Assembly (NCBI RefSeq): GCF_009870125.1
Contig: NC_046679.1
Coordinates: 7,316,001-7,380,000 of the forward strand
DNA length: 64,000 nt
Direction: 5' to 3'
Source of the DNA: Drosophila pseudoobscura
Taxonomy: Eukaryota > Arthropoda > Insecta > Diptera > Drosophilidae
A program made the translations under genes and the position numbers. This document shows, one piece after another, positions 48,601 to 62,371 of this stretch; the stretch's first letter is position 1; each line of letters opens with the position of its first letter. The notes below the pieces were generated by a model. It ran no database searches. It was not told where the DNA came from and worked only from the letters and a program-made list of their open reading frames with translations.

Positions 48601-51600
48601 CAAAGGCAGTCGGAAGCGGGGGAGCTCCAGTTCCAGTTCCATCCTCGTCATCATCGCTCCTCATTTGGAGGCCATCATCGAGCAGCCTTTTGGCAGATTG
48701 CTTCGTCTGGGGCATGCGTCTTGTGGCAAACATAAACATACTCGTACAACTGCTACAAATTAGCCAAACAGCCATCAGGCAGCAGCAGCAACAGCCACAG
48801 CCATCGAAGCATGATGGATTTGCTGATCAACTGATGACTTGTCTCTGTCTGGCAGTCTCCAAATGTTGAATGCCACCCAATATATCTTCCTAAAAAGAGA
48901 GCTATTCTTCTCGGCTGTTTAGTTTATGGATGTCAGTGGGCTATTAGTCATGAGTTCAACAATGATGTTTGAATCGATTTGGGTAGGAGTGAAATTTTTG
49001 GTTAACCGATTAGATCAGATGACTCTGCATATAATGAAAGATCATATTGGTATTTAAGGGACATATTAAATGAGAGAAATATGTGCGAAAAACTCTGGCA
49101 TAATGGTTTTGTGTCAAAATAATTTATGTTGTAGACTCAGAAGGCCATTTATATACGCTTCGTTCCTTCGTCTCGACTACTTGTACGAGCCTGATATTAA
49201 ATATTCCGCTCATTCGAAAGTGCTGATTGCTGCTATCACCATTGTCGTGCGCTCAAATTCAAACCTAACTCTGATGGTATGTGTTTCACATAAGGAATAG
49301 AAATTGAAACATGGATCAAAATTCGAAGCAACAGAACTAGTTAACAATATTTAGGCAGTTCTTTATGTAAGTTATTCATATATTGATGAGATCGAAAAAT
49401 AGCCTAGGAATAAATATGAATACTTTTAAATAATAATATGCAATCACAACTCTCATAGATACTGTTGAATATGGGTCCGTTTTTACTCATAGTTACTTAT
49501 TAAAATAATTTCATATACCTATATATTACGGCTTTAAATATGGTTTATTCAACAGATTACAGGTTCATAAATATAACACCGTTTACCACTGACTAAAGTT
49601 CAGCAAAGCACGAATATTTACATATGTAAATGGGTTTTGTAATTTATAGTGATTTCCAGTCAACCTTGACCTGACATTCATGTAGAAGAATTGAAAACGA
49701 AAGGCCTATTTATCAACATGCAAATGGTTATAGATCCAAAGGATGTGTCTTTGTTTGGAATAGGGAATATGGTTCCAGAACCTCAAATAGTTAAACGTAA
49801 TATACATATATTAGTAGTTCTGTTACTGCTGCATTAAATATGATATTTTAGCAAAACCCCCTCTCCATTATAAAACCAATTCCCAGAGCAATCTAGGTGC
49901 CACACCCACTCAAAGATTCTCCTACTCATCTCCACTTGAAGCTCCGCAAACTGTGTTCGCCTGAAGCCTCCCCCTGGCCATTCATTTTCGACAGCAATTA
50001 ACTGTCAGGCGTGTACTTGATATCACAGAAAAATTCCACTTGATGATGGAGGGGCGCCTCTAGTCCACTCGGATTCTCGGGTGAAATGCCATAATCATAG
50101 CGTAACGTTTATATGAGCAATTTATCAATTTTTCAGCGCCAGGGCATTTATCAGATAATTGCTGTTTGCACACGCACAAACACACCCGTGCAACGGTACA
50201 AATGTTGGCCAAAGGAATGGGGGAAAAAAAACCGCAAAATCATCAGCTGTATCTGGGGGCCATAAAACTGCAACAACAACAACAAGAGCAGCAGCAACAA
50301 TGGGACCAAGAGTAAGGCAGTTAATTGGCCCAGAGAGCAGCTAACTGACAGCTAAATTGCCATATCGCATTGCATTTTGTTGGTTACACAAGTTTTACCC
50401 CAACCAGTGCCTCGGGGTTCGAGGTTCGACCTCCTCCTCCTCTGCCGCTGTTGCCCCACAACTGTCAAAGGTGATTCCAATTGATTCGAGGCGAAATTCA
50501 ATTGTATTCCCTGCGTTTGATTTGATTTGACGCGATTCGAATATTGATTTCCTTAGACGTTTGAGAGGCACTTGTTGCTCTGCTTTTGGCCCACTCGACT
50601 CGGCCCCCATTCGTTGGCCGGGCCAGCATGCGCATCGGTATCCAACCGACCGGTAGGCACGCCCCTTCGGGCCGCAACAGCCAATGCGATGAGTCGCCAT
50701 ATTTGAAAAGAGATGGCTGTATGCTGGCTGCCGCAGCGGGCGAGCGAGAGGCACAAACAACTCTCAGAGCCACCACCGAAGGAAACGAAAACGGCTGTGT
50801 GCAGTGGGTGAATGGAGTGGAGTGGAGTGGCTTGGCTTGGCGTGGAGTGGTTGTTCCCCGTCTAGCGGTAGTTGTTGTAGTACAGCTACAGGCCGCTGGG
50901 TGGCGCTGCGGCTAATTAACCCCTCTGGAAGAGGGGAAGAGCTCCATTCTAGAGCCAGACTTTGGTTGGGGTCCGTCCCCCCTTTGTACCGATGGTTATG
51001 TGGGTGTACTGCGAGTAGGGGGTGTGGCCAGAAAAAAAGTGCCTAATAAAATATTTAAGTGCTGTCAATCAAAAGCGTTGACAAGTGCCAGGGCCCAGCC
51101 CCCTCTACCCTGCACTCAGCCCCCTCCCACCCTGTTGTGGACTGTTGTGGAAATTGCAGCCTGTTACGTGGGGCATTTTAAAATTAACTACTTGAGATGT
51201 GTTTTGAGCGATAAGAGCGCTTACACGAATGCTTACCAGCCCGATGATTAATTACCCCAAGAACAAGCAGCCAGAAGCAACAGCAACAACTAAGAGTACA
51301 ACAAAAGAATATGGCAGGCAGGCAGGCAGCTGGTTTTTTTTTTTGTTTTTGGGCTCCGTCTAAATTAACTTGCTGCCCAACAGCAAAACAGCCAACTGGC
51401 AGCGACTGCAATGCAATGCAGCAAAATGTCTTGGCAACATGACGACAACGTTAAGGGCCCCGTGTTGACCGTTCCCAGAGGTCGGCCGGTTGGTCGGTCG
51501 GTCGGTGCGGGGTCGGAGACGGGAACGAGGCATCCGAAACATGCAAAAAATGTTACGCCATTTACAGCAGGGGCCTCTAGGCTGTAACTACCCCAAAAAA

Positions 51601-51920
51601 TAGGGTCAACACTTCACGTACGAGTCTAAAAGTTGAAGAGTACAGGCGCGGAATACAGGGTGGAGGAGTTGAAGAATTCAAGAATTCTCTTTGGAAATGA
51701 TTTTGCAGCTCGAAGATTCTGGATTTATAATAGACATACCCATGGTCTTTAATAACCAAGAACATATATACTTTAAGCTAGGGAAATGCTTACTTCTTTT
51801 AATTTCAAGCTATTAATGCAACCATGCAGGCCTTGCAGCGCCCTCGATTGAGCCATTCCGCTCCTGTCGTCAAGTCTTCTGACCATTGTTGCGTGGCGAA
51901 GGCTCATTGGCCCAAGTCGA

Positions 51921-51949
51921 AGCCCAGGCCCAGGCCCAGGCCCAAGCCC
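51921..51949. repeat. GCCCAG hexamer tract
   Basis: Four GCCCAG-type units, C-rich on the plus strand. Confidence 0.9.
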
Positions 51950-52186
51950 TCTGCTGGGCCCAGAGTGGAGACGGACCAGGTCTAGTACCCCACTCGCATA
52001 ACTCAAAAGAGCGCGCACACCGTTAGCTGCGAAAATTGCATTTGCATATGGACGCAAACAAAGCATAGACAAACGAATAGTAAATGTGGCACAAAAAAAG
52101 AGCGAAGAGGGGAAGCACAGCCAGCACTGCACCCAGTTTACAGCAATCGGCAGTTGGTAATGCTATAATGGTAATGGTTATGGAGG

Positions 52187-52221
52187 AGTCGCAGTCGCAG
52201 TCGCAGTCGGAGTCGGAGTCG
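52187..52221. repeat. GTCGCA/GTCGGA hexamer tract
   Basis: Six units of GTCGNA, the first half GTCGCA and the second GTCGGA, showing a variant that has spread through neighbouring units. Confidence 0.92.
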
Positions 52222-55200
52222 GACCCAGGGTGCAATGGCGGAGGTAATGCCGGAGCGGAGCGCCTAATGGCAATGGTAATGGTAGCATGCATGCATGCAT
52301 ATAGGAAATGCAAAGATTGCAATCGGCCGAGTAACGTCTGGGGCAGTGTGGGGTGTGGGGCAAGGAAGGGTGGCAGCAGTATCGAAGGCACTGCCTTGCC
52401 CTACCCTACCCCTGCAATGAATGAACGTAGAATGGAACGACACAATGGCCGGCGGAAGTGATAAATTAAAATTATTTTTCGCAAGATTTTCCCCCAATCA
52501 AAAAGCAAAGTTTTTGCCTCTATATCTTTTTTTTACCTTTTCTTTGCGTTACTTTGTTGCCGGCTGTGGCAAATGGCAGCAAAAAGTATCCAAGACGCTT
52601 TGATTTGATAACAGACTGAAATGCCAGTGGGGGGGAAGCGGTGGGCTGGGTTGGGGTGTGGCAGGGGCAGCTCTGCTTTTCCTGTTCGGTTTCGTTTCGC
52701 AGTGGCGTTGCGTGTGTTGCATGCAACATTTTTGAAATATTTTTATGCACTGTCGCACAGTGCCATGGTGCCGTGGCTTGACCAATGCAACATTGTTTTT
52801 CCCTTGGCTTCCTCTCGCACTGTTTTTGGGTGCAGCGCACAAAAACTTTGACCAGAAATTTCGGAATTTCTGAAACTGTTTCCCCCCCACCACAAAGCGA
52901 GTAAACAAATTTTGCAAAACAATTTTCCATTGAAAGATATCGGCCGGATAAAATGGTCTGGGAAATTGTAGATACATAGTTCGAAAAGGAATTAATTAAA
53001 AGAAACATTTCTTAGAATAATTTACAAAAGTTTTTGCAGAATAGTTTGGTCTTTGGATACCTATAGACTATAGATATTTAGAGACTTGACAAATATTGAA
53101 ATTTAGCTAGTCCTGTTGCCATAGTCCTGCTGAAAATAGGCCACTTTTCGATTTACATGCTTTGACGGCAAGAAATAAAATCTCAAAGAGTGAGCTTTTC
53201 CTTATATATTGGGGTTTCTTTTAATTGGAAAAGTTTTAGAACTATAAATTGGTCTGGAAAAGTCTAGATACACATATAAGTATTTTTTATCCACTACTAT
53301 CCAGTATATCCCCTACTTCTACTACCTCTTTTCGTTCCCTAATTCAAGAATATCAAGAATATCTGGCCTACAGATTGACAGATCCACTGCCAACTCACCT
53401 TGACGAACATTCTAATGATCTCTCAATGGCATTCGGGGGACAAGCAAAGTAATGCCGCACTTGAGCTGGTAATTGAACTTGAATTAGGTGCAACTATATC
53501 ATGCCACACCCACCCGACCAGCCACACCCGCCACACACGCGAGGCTGCTGCAGGCATTGGGTCAGCCTGCCACAAGGGGATTCCGGTGACCCGTTGCCAA
53601 CTGTCGCCTAATCGGAGTTTATGCTCGCCTGCGGCTCGCTCCCATGTCGACTTACGGCTCGGATTCGGATGCAGGATGCAGTGCCTCCTGCGCAGGCGTG
53701 CCTGGCTGCATAAATTCATCGATTTAAGTGCCGCCAAGCAGGAGATTTCACAGCCACTACATGCAGCCACTGGGAACCACTCGGAACCACTGGTCAACAG
53801 GGGGGGGACAGTGCAGTACAGGCGGCACAGGGGGTAGAGGGGCACAGAGGAGCTGCTGGCCAGTGGTTGGCTCTCAGTTGGGGCATGAATTTATGGCACA
53901 GCGTCACATAACTTTGCTGCTGCGCGTAACAAATTGCCAAGGAAGTAACGAGATTTAGTGGAAATTGTTTAATTGTGAATGCAGATGCAGTCGTTGGCCG
54001 GGGACAGGGACAGGAGACAGGGGACGGAGTAGGGACATGGTCTGGAGGGACAAACAGAGATACTTGTTGCATATCCACTTGGCCGAGAGAACAGACCCTT
54101 TCGGGGCCAGGCTCGAAATGCGGCATAAATTAGGCTTAAGTCTAGCAAATTTATGCCTTATGAGTGTCGCCTGGCCACGGCTCGCCTCGACTGGGCTCGA
54201 AATGAAGTTGTTAGCCGGGCCAACATCATTCCAAGTGGATGCCAGTGAGGGGGAGGGGGGGCGAGAGGGGCTAGCCGTAATATACGATTTTATTTTTCTT
54301 TAATTTTTATGAGCGAACGTTTGTCAAGCGCAACGTAGGTGGCTTGTAAATTGAACACGCAGCGACATGTTGAGAGTTTTCCTCGCTGCACTAGCACTCG
54401 GACTCGCTCTGGCTATCGATGTTGTTTATTTCCGCCGTTTTCCTTATTAATTACAAGAAATTTCCCGTGTGGGCCGGCGCTGGGTGCGCACACTGACATA
54501 AATTGCGTGTCGCTTGTCCATTTTTGCTTGTCGCACAGCTGCATAGTTGGCCAAGACCGGGCAACGGGGACCGTGGACCATCTTACAAATGTTGGCCAGC
54601 TCATTTGCTTCAATTCCATTATCGCCTTAATTTTTTATCGCATCAAAGGCCATGGAGAGGAGTGGAGCGAGACCTTTTTTTGTGGCAGATCGCAGCCTCA
54701 GTCCACAGGCCACATCAAAGGATACTCGGCACAGTCGGCGGCCCCCAAATGGAGGCAGGCACCGCGCATCCATCCCATGCGGCGCGGGCAGCAGTCACTC
54801 ATAAGGGGCAACACGCAATCCGAGGCCTCCATGCTTATGGGCTCCAATCGTTCCGGCTCTCCAACAGCTCTGCTCTGCTCCTCTTTTGTGTACAAATGGC
54901 AATGAAGCAACAGCATGACGTTGTGCAGCCTTAAATTATCATATGCCCCAGCAGTCGCCGGGCACTGCCAGCAACAACAATCAGTCGTCCCATCCCCATG
55001 CCCCATGCCGCATGCCCCATACCCGCCGAACCCCGTCTCCGAAAGGCAGCCAAAAGGCTTTAGAGACTCTCTCGAAATCGCGCATCCTGCTGTGAGCCGC
55101 ATTTACGTTCGATTTTTAATTTGAATAGTAATTCCCCTCCCCCCATTCCCCATCCAATCCTCAGCCTCTGTGGATTTCTTTTTTACTCTTTTTTTTAATT

Positions 55201-58200
55201 ATGAGCAAAAAAATCAACTTAAATAATATTTATGCATATGCGCTTTTCGATTTAAATAAGTTTCTTTTATTCTGGCTGCCCCGCCTTAGAGAGCTGATTG
55301 GTCGTGCAGCTGGGGATCGGAGATCGGAGTGTCAGACCAGACGGAGGCATTGGCATTCCTCTTGGCTTGCCCTCTCAGGTGTTTGACTTGAAGAGCTCTT
55401 GTTGGGCATAGAATGTGAGGAAAAGGCCCATCAAAAGATAGGAAATACAAGGAAGGGAAATCAGTGCGAGCATCTTCATTCCCCTTCCCACCACAAGATA
55501 TATGGGCTCTATCTGCGGGCATCCATCAATCCCAGATGGTAAGATGGTAAGAGCCCGTGCAAAGCGCCACTCCTGCCAATAAAGTGCACAAACGCGACAA
55601 CCAGAGTTATGTATGCTTATGGATTCCCAAAGCACACCGCAGATAGACTAAACAGCCCGAAGAATGATGATAATGTGATCCACTGATGAGCTACAATAGC
55701 TCCAATCTTCGAGAGGCTGCTGCTGCATTAACATAAATAAAAGAAAAACGAAACGAAACGAAAATCGAAAAAGGAATGATTTCGGTTTGGTTTCTTTTTA
55801 TCAAATTTGAAAATATCAACATAAACATGAAATAAATGTGTCCGTTGATAGTCTTATACACAATTCAGATGCGTATCTGAAGAGTCCGTCTCTGTGCTGG
55901 ACATGGTCCCAGTATCGGAATCGGTCTCGGTCTCTGGTCTCTGGTCTCGGGTCCCCACAATGCCACACAAAAAGGGGTCGTGGATGGGTCAAGCCAAATG
56001 CGATCAGACTTCAGATCGCAGCACGTTGTTGCCCTCGTCTTCGTCTTCGTCTTTGGATTGGGACTGGGATTCGGTTGGGTCGGCCAATTTGAATTTCGTT
56101 TGTGGCGGCCACATTAAAATACTCAATGTGTAAGGTCTTAAATTTAAATTTGAAATCCATAAGCCATTCAATACAACATTCATAGTTTGTTCTCGCTCGG
56201 ATAGGGGCCGGGGTAGGGGCCGGGGGAACCATCCAGCTCTTGATTTGATTTGCATCTAAATCAGTTAGTGAAATCACACACAGACCCACAGATACGTCTG
56301 CAGGCAATGCATTGGCCCAATCTGTTTTTCAACCCATCCATAACTCTTGCCTCAAGTTGAGTTCGGTTCAGTTGGATTTTCCTCGCCCTGGCTGCTCAGA
56401 ATCTTAATAAATTTCGTTGGTTTTGTTTTCATTCTAAGTGTTGGCTGCGATGACTTTGATTGCCATTGGCCCCTGGCAGCAGTGGCAGCAGTGGCCGGCC
56501 TGGCAGGCCTGGTAGCTCTCGGAGAGAGGTCATTAATATTTCAAACATAGCCAAAGATAAGTTATGGGTTCCCCCGTGGTGTGTGTTGCGGGTGGAAGCC
56601 AACATCTGTTGGCCCTGAAATTCGGTAATGCACATCTCGATTGGGCTTATCGGCTATTTCTGCTACGGAATGTCAACTGCTCGTGCTGGACAACGACAAC
56701 CTGCTGTCTTCGGCTGACATACACACATGGCCAGAACACACCGAAATTGCTCGGGCCACATTTGAACAAGAGCGTCAATGTGACGGAAACGCTGGATGGG
56801 ACGGGACATTGGTCGCATGTTTTCGGCGCACTTGAGAGATTAAAGCGATTAACATTTGTTCCATGTCCGCCTGTCCTCGGTCTTGTCTCCGTCCCGGTCT
56901 GTCGTCCGTTTGCCGACCTGCAGGTCGTTGCGCATGCGCCTTCGTCTTGGCCATCTTCTGGCGTTGTCTTAGCCATTGCCTGCCTCCTACCAAAGTCGGT
57001 CGAGTTCTGGGTAAGCGCGCGCATAAATCACACGCCCTGACACTTGTCCAGAAAGTTGTCAGTTTACGGCCTGGCCACGACCTGGCCTGCACCTGTGGCC
57101 ACGGCCACCGCCTCGGCTGGGTTAAAAGTTCACCTGGGATGGGATTTTCTTGGCTCTGGTCTCGTCTCTGGTTTTACAAGCATCATTACGCCTTGTTTCC
57201 GTTCGCTGGGACACCAGTCCCAATCCCAGTCCCTGGCATAAGCATTATCTAATAGTTATAGTTTTAATTGCTATTTAAGTTGCGTTTCCGGCAAAACGCG
57301 ACCGGAAAGTTCGTGCCCATAAGTCTATCCGAAGGGTGTGGAGTCCCAGTGTGTGTGGTCATCCCATCCCATCCGATCTGAGTCATGGCGACATTTATGC
57401 TCGTTTTATGGACTGCTTCCACAGAAAGCTTTCAAATTGGCATTATAATGGCAGTACTTCTCAACAAAGATACTAATCGCCCGTGTGTTATGGCCATCTC
57501 ATCTGAGAGTCGGAGGCAGAGACACGAGGGCGTCTCTTATGGCCAAAACTCATGAGCATTGTCTGGCATTGTCTTTTCTTGTGTGTTTCCCTCGTCTTTT
57601 TTTATTAGATTTTAAAAGAATTTGATTGAATTTACTGTGGGAGCTGCTGGTATTCATAATTAGATAGATGGCTGTTGGATGTGAAAGATACACACGTTTC
57701 TACACGAGTAGATATTAATGCAGATGGACAGATACATATGTATGGATATATTTAGTTACAAGGCAGTATATATACAGATTAAAAGACTATTATATAGATG
57801 GAGATAAAAGATGAATCGCAGAAAAAACAAATGGTTGTATGCAGATATATAGAGAGTATCTGAGACTATTTATTTTCACGATATAATGTGTAGATACCAC
57901 CGCAAATGTAGATTGATGAGATACTTAATGGTCAAGATAAATTAATAAGTTTTTATATATCAAATTGTATTTCAATAGATAAAGACTTTCAGGGCTTTTT
58001 ACTGGGGGTTATCATTGCAAACGAATCGGAATTTAAAAGTAAAATTCGGCAAGGGAATATTATTATTAGTTATGGAATAACAAAGTACATTTTTTAAATA
58101 GAAAATTCGACAAATTCCCCCTATCTATTCCTCACTTTGAAACATTCCTTCTACCTATCTACACGCATTTGTAGGAGGTCTTAAGTGCTTAACATCGAAC

Positions 58201-59313
58201 ATAATCACTTTCTTTCATGCCCATAACTCATGATGAACACAAACCATTCCCCTTTCAGTCAGTTCTAGAACATCTCCCACACACATTTCCCCACACGCGT
58301 TTTCCCTCAGAGTGAGACCCAGCCGTAATTCTCACATGGATTTTCATGCATTCGGATTTATGTTAATCCATCTAAATAGCTGCCAACAGTTCGGACATAT
58401 GCACGACTATATTTGCCTGATGTGTCCAGGATTGATCTCCATCTAAGCCCGGACCCACACACCCACCCCACTCCGATAGGCCGCTGTGGTGGTACCTGTG
58501 TGGACCCGCACATTTATCCGATGGATACTATCTGGATACCCTGTGCCTGTTACCCCGTTTAGCCTTTTGTCGGGCTTGTCTGTCCCTGTCCCAGCGGCTG
58601 GCTTTTCTAGAAAACAATTTAAATTGATTTCAATCAAGAAATGCCTTTTTGTTTTCGGGATTGTGATTCTGATTCTTACTTATTTTTTTTTTTTCAATTT
58701 TTTCGGTTTTGTTTTTGTCTTTCTTTCTGGCACTTGGCGCGATCATGGATTGGATTGCTCTTTCTTCTGTCGGTAGGTAAAGGTTTTTCGGATTTCGGAT
58801 TTCGGATTTTGGTTTTCAGTTTTTGGGAAAAAGGGACACACGCTTTCAGCGTAAAGATCGCATTTAAACGAAACAAAATTTGACTTTATAATAATGCCAG
58901 GGGATGCCTGGCCCGTCTCTCGGCTGGCGGCTGTCGGCTGTCGGGGTGTCCGTCTAAGCCAGCATATCCAGTCACCCAAACCGACGAATGTACGAGCCAA
59001 CGAGCGATCCACAAGATACAATACCGGATTATACGCCTTTTGTTGGCCGTTGTTCTTGTTGTTGCCGCGTGGTATGTAGATAGATATGGCGGCATGGCAT
59101 GGAGCTCTGCGACTCTTTCTGTGGGCATTCTTTCGCCTTCCTCCCTTTTCCCTTTTCCCTTTTGTGTGCGTGTCTCTTTTTGGTTCGTTTTGTGTGTCGT
59201 TTCGTTTTGTCTCTTTTCCCATTCGACTTGATTGAAAATCTCGAAAATCAGGTTAATAGCTTAGGTGACAGCCGCCAATACGTATGCTCGTATGCGGTTG
59301 GATTGTTTAGAAC

Positions 59314-59340
59314 CACACACACACACACACACACACACAC
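59314..59340. repeat. CA dinucleotide microsatellite
   Basis: An uninterrupted CA run of about thirteen units. Confidence 0.95.
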
Positions 59341-59489
59341 TCGAGTTCGGTTCGTGTGCCCTGATAAGATTGATTTGAACTCGAGATACTTTCGGTAGAT
59401 GGAGCCTACGACTGGATCTTGGTCTGGGGACGGTGACTGCGCCGCCGCCTGTCCATAAAAGCGTCATATGTGCTCACATTAAAGGCGGC

Positions 59490-59513
59490 ACAGCCACAGC
59501 CACAGCCACAGCC
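59490..59513. repeat. CAGCCA hexamer tract
   Basis: Four CAGCCA units directly upstream of the GGGGCC tract at 59.6 kb. Confidence 0.92.
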
Positions 59514-59613
59514 CTCTGGCGATCGATCCCAGAGCAGGTCTCGCCGCGATCTCTATGGCTCATTGTGATCGGCACTCAATTAGTTGGTTTGATGTAACTT
59601 TTGTCAGTCCGAT

Positions 59614-59647
59614 GGGGTCGGGGCCGGGGCCGGGGCCGGGGCCGGGG
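59614..59647 (+). repeat. GGGGCC hexanucleotide repeat
   Basis: Four perfect GGGGCC units preceded by GGGGTC and followed by GGGG. The G-runs are spaced as needed for a G-quadruplex. It lies in the non-coding stretch. Confidence 0.95.
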
Positions 59648-61130
59648 ATGAAGTATCGGCAGACAGCGTGTCAGTGTCGGTGCTTTTGGAGCCTTTATGC
59701 TCACGTCTGCGGCATGAATATGCAGAATCTTGCCGCAACTTGACGAGAAGTACTCCCCATACACAAGCACCCATAGAATAGATAGATATCTGTGTGTATC
59801 TATGTATTTTCAATTACCAACTTTGGCCTTTTGCATTTGCTGGCCTTTGCTTTTGCTGGGGCTGTTATCAAAAGAGAAATCTCTTTGTAATTGATTTTGT
59901 TGTGTGCCATGCCCCATTACTGCTGGCATCTCTTATTCGTCTATTGTCATAGATTCGTAGCTCTTTTTGTTGTTGTTTGGCATTACCTCTAATAGCTGTT
60001 TAGTTTCGTTTTGGCCGCGAGTGCCGGCAAAAACCGTTTCATTGTCGATTTGTTGCGCCTCGGCCTGAAATATTTTTGGCCTTTGGATTGGCTTTGATTG
60101 TAATGGAAGTTAAGAGGTTAGGCGATCAATTTATCCGTTTGTATACGAAATTATTGTTGGTGTAATCCGACGAAGAAGTTGACTAATTTCTTTTGAGAAG
60201 AGTCATCAGAAAGGCAGTTGAATGTCAGAAATTGGCAATGTGATCATGTAAGGAACACTTTAAGAGTAAAATGGATACCTTATATCATTTTGATGATCCC
60301 CTGTCATAGGATATATATATATATACTCTTTGTATAGAAGATCTACCACAGTCCTGGCCCGATTATAAGATCAATTGTAGAGTCATTGTAATTGAAATAC
60401 ACTCGAATTACAGCCCTCTAATCCCATCTACAATCTGATCTAACAGTCATCTCAATTTTCATACATCTCAAACTCATTTCGATAAATTCTTGCAGCCTCG
60501 TGACTTCCACATCACGTCTTCCACAATAAATACCTAATACCTAATCGATAAATTCCATTGGATAGATCGCTTGCTATGGTATTTGTCATTTGTCTGAGCA
60601 CACGTTGCTGTAATTGATTCTGATTTGCATTAGCCTTTGGCTTGGCACATCGCAAACTGGCAAATCCGGACATTCACACACCATTTGCGGACCTAATTCC
60701 CATTCGTAGTGCCACATTAGCGGCAACGTCTAACAAGCAATTAGCGGGTAATGCTGATTTGAAAAACCACCTGAGGTTTTCCATCTCTGATGCAGCTTTT
60801 GGGCTGTGAGGGAGATCTTTCACTGCTGCGGGCCCAGGCCCAGCCTCGACTTGAACACTTTTCTAATTATTTTTCATTACTCGGGCTGTCGCATCGCCCG
60901 GGCCGGGGACATAAAATCATTTAGTTTATTGGGCCATCACTCATTTGCCGAGAGCTGAGCTTTTGCGGTCGCCATTACATTGAGTTATGAAATGAATTTC
61001 AAATTTCGCGCAAAGAGCGTAAAAATAATTACAAACTAAACACTGCATGTGCCCCCGGCCCCCCGGACCCTGGTTCCCCTCCCATTGATACGCGCTCAAA
61101 TGCATTTGTGATTTATCAGCCAGACAGGCC

Positions 61131-61265
61131 CCAGTAGCCAGTAGCCAGAGCTATGCTGGAGCCCGGCCAGAAGCCAGTAGCTCATCAGCTACCAGTACTA
61201 CCAGCCATGGCCACATGGCCACATGGCTACTGGTGCTGGCACTGGCACTGGGACTGGCTTTGGCT
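61131..61265. repeat. Inverted and hexamer repeat cluster
   Basis: CCAGTAGCCA at 61131-61140 is a perfect inverse of TGGCTACTGG at 61224-61233. A smaller stem GTAGCT/AGCTAC lies at 61177-61192 inside it. The right arm runs on into TGGCAC/TGGGAC hexamers to about 61265. Confidence 0.8.
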
Positions 61266-61371
61266 CTGGTCGTGGCTAGCAAAGCTTTGAATCTGGCTCT
61301 GACTGTGGCTCAGCGTGCATTCTTGGCGTTTGCTAAATTGAAAACTTTTCGCATTAAGTTTATGTGTCCCA

Positions 61372-61406
<35 letters not shown>
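61372..61406 (+). repeat. 35-base poly-G homopolymer
   Basis: Thirty-five consecutive G bases, followed by a further G-rich run to about 61430. The exact length may be affected by sequencing. Confidence 0.95.
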
Positions 61407-61407
<1 letters not shown>

Positions 61408-61939
61408 GGGGACGTGGAGGGGCGGGTGTGTGGAGTATGTTTTGTGTGCCGAGTTACAAATCAGTTTTCATAAGAACTTCCATTGGCTGCTGGCTCAGAT
61501 ATGATCAAATGTCAGGCCAGGCCCCAGCTACACTCCGCAACAAGGCAATAGGTCTGCTAAATCATGGCGTGGGGCTCCCTCTAAAACTCTTCCTTCAATT
61601 ATGAATGTTTTTATGTGAGCTGCCAACAATTGGTTATTTGTTAGTGGTTAAAGAATCCTTTCAAATCGCAATACTTGACATTCCTCAGGCCATCAATTGG
61701 TGTAATTGTCTTTAACCTGTTTGATTGTCCATTCCTGTTGGCCAGTGCTCAATCTCTCTTGCCGACTCTTTGTATAATTTCTGCCATGAAAATCGCTTGA
61801 AAATTATAAGCCAGGCCCGCAATGATGCACCCCATGGCGAGCCACAGACAACACAACACAGATGTGACCAACGGATGAGATGAGCCACAAAAGGCTGCAC
61901 AGGCATGGGAGAAAAATGGCAATGTTTCGAGCAATTTTC

Positions 61940-62019
61940 ATTATAATTAAATGCACCGGAGAGCCGTCGAGCCGAGCCGGGACAGGAGGCCAGCGAAAAT
62001 TATTATAATTAAATGCACC
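61940..62019 (+). repeat. 18-bp direct repeat with a TAATTA core
   Basis: ATTATAATTAAATGCACC occurs at 61940-61957 and again, identical, at 62002-62019. Each copy holds TAATTA, a homeodomain core site. The intervening 44 bases are GC-rich and unrelated. Confidence 0.92.
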
Positions 62020-62371
62020 CGCCAATGCGCATTTCAAGCGAATTGTTTTATAATTTCGGATCAAGAACTGCAGCTGGCTCGGATACGGATACGGGTACGG
62101 GTTCGGTTTCTGTTGCACCTGATCGGCTTACTTGGCAATAAACTAAATATTTCCGCCCTGAAATTTATTTTATTTCGATATTTGCTTAAGACAAGCCGCG
62201 ACGGGACAGTTGGAGAATTGTTTAACAATATTTTGATAGCCGTTGCCCGGGGCATAGCAAATTAGCTGCCGGCCGATTCTCTCCTGCATCGATCGATCGG
62301 GAAGATGATCGTTCTGTAAAGATGTGCATAAATGCATGTCATTGCATCCATCTGGTGCTTGTGGCAGGGAC

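Noticed and set aside
52520..53008. 162-codon open frame on the minus strand
   Set aside because: No motif, no splice context and mixed codon use; an overlapping frame of equal length exists, so neither stands out.
53423..53845. 140-codon open frame on the minus strand
   Set aside because: No recognisable domain, and a similar-length frame lies on the opposite strand; it looks like chance in GC-richer DNA.
57660..57960. GATA-rich patch with many AGATA words
   Set aside because: The count is high, but the local AT-richness and simple-repeat drift explain it as well as a factor cluster would.
61215..61604. Signal-peptide-like open frame of 129 codons
   Set aside because: The hydrophobic start is translated TGGCAC hexamer repeat and the middle is poly-G giving poly-Gly; there is no gene-like remainder.
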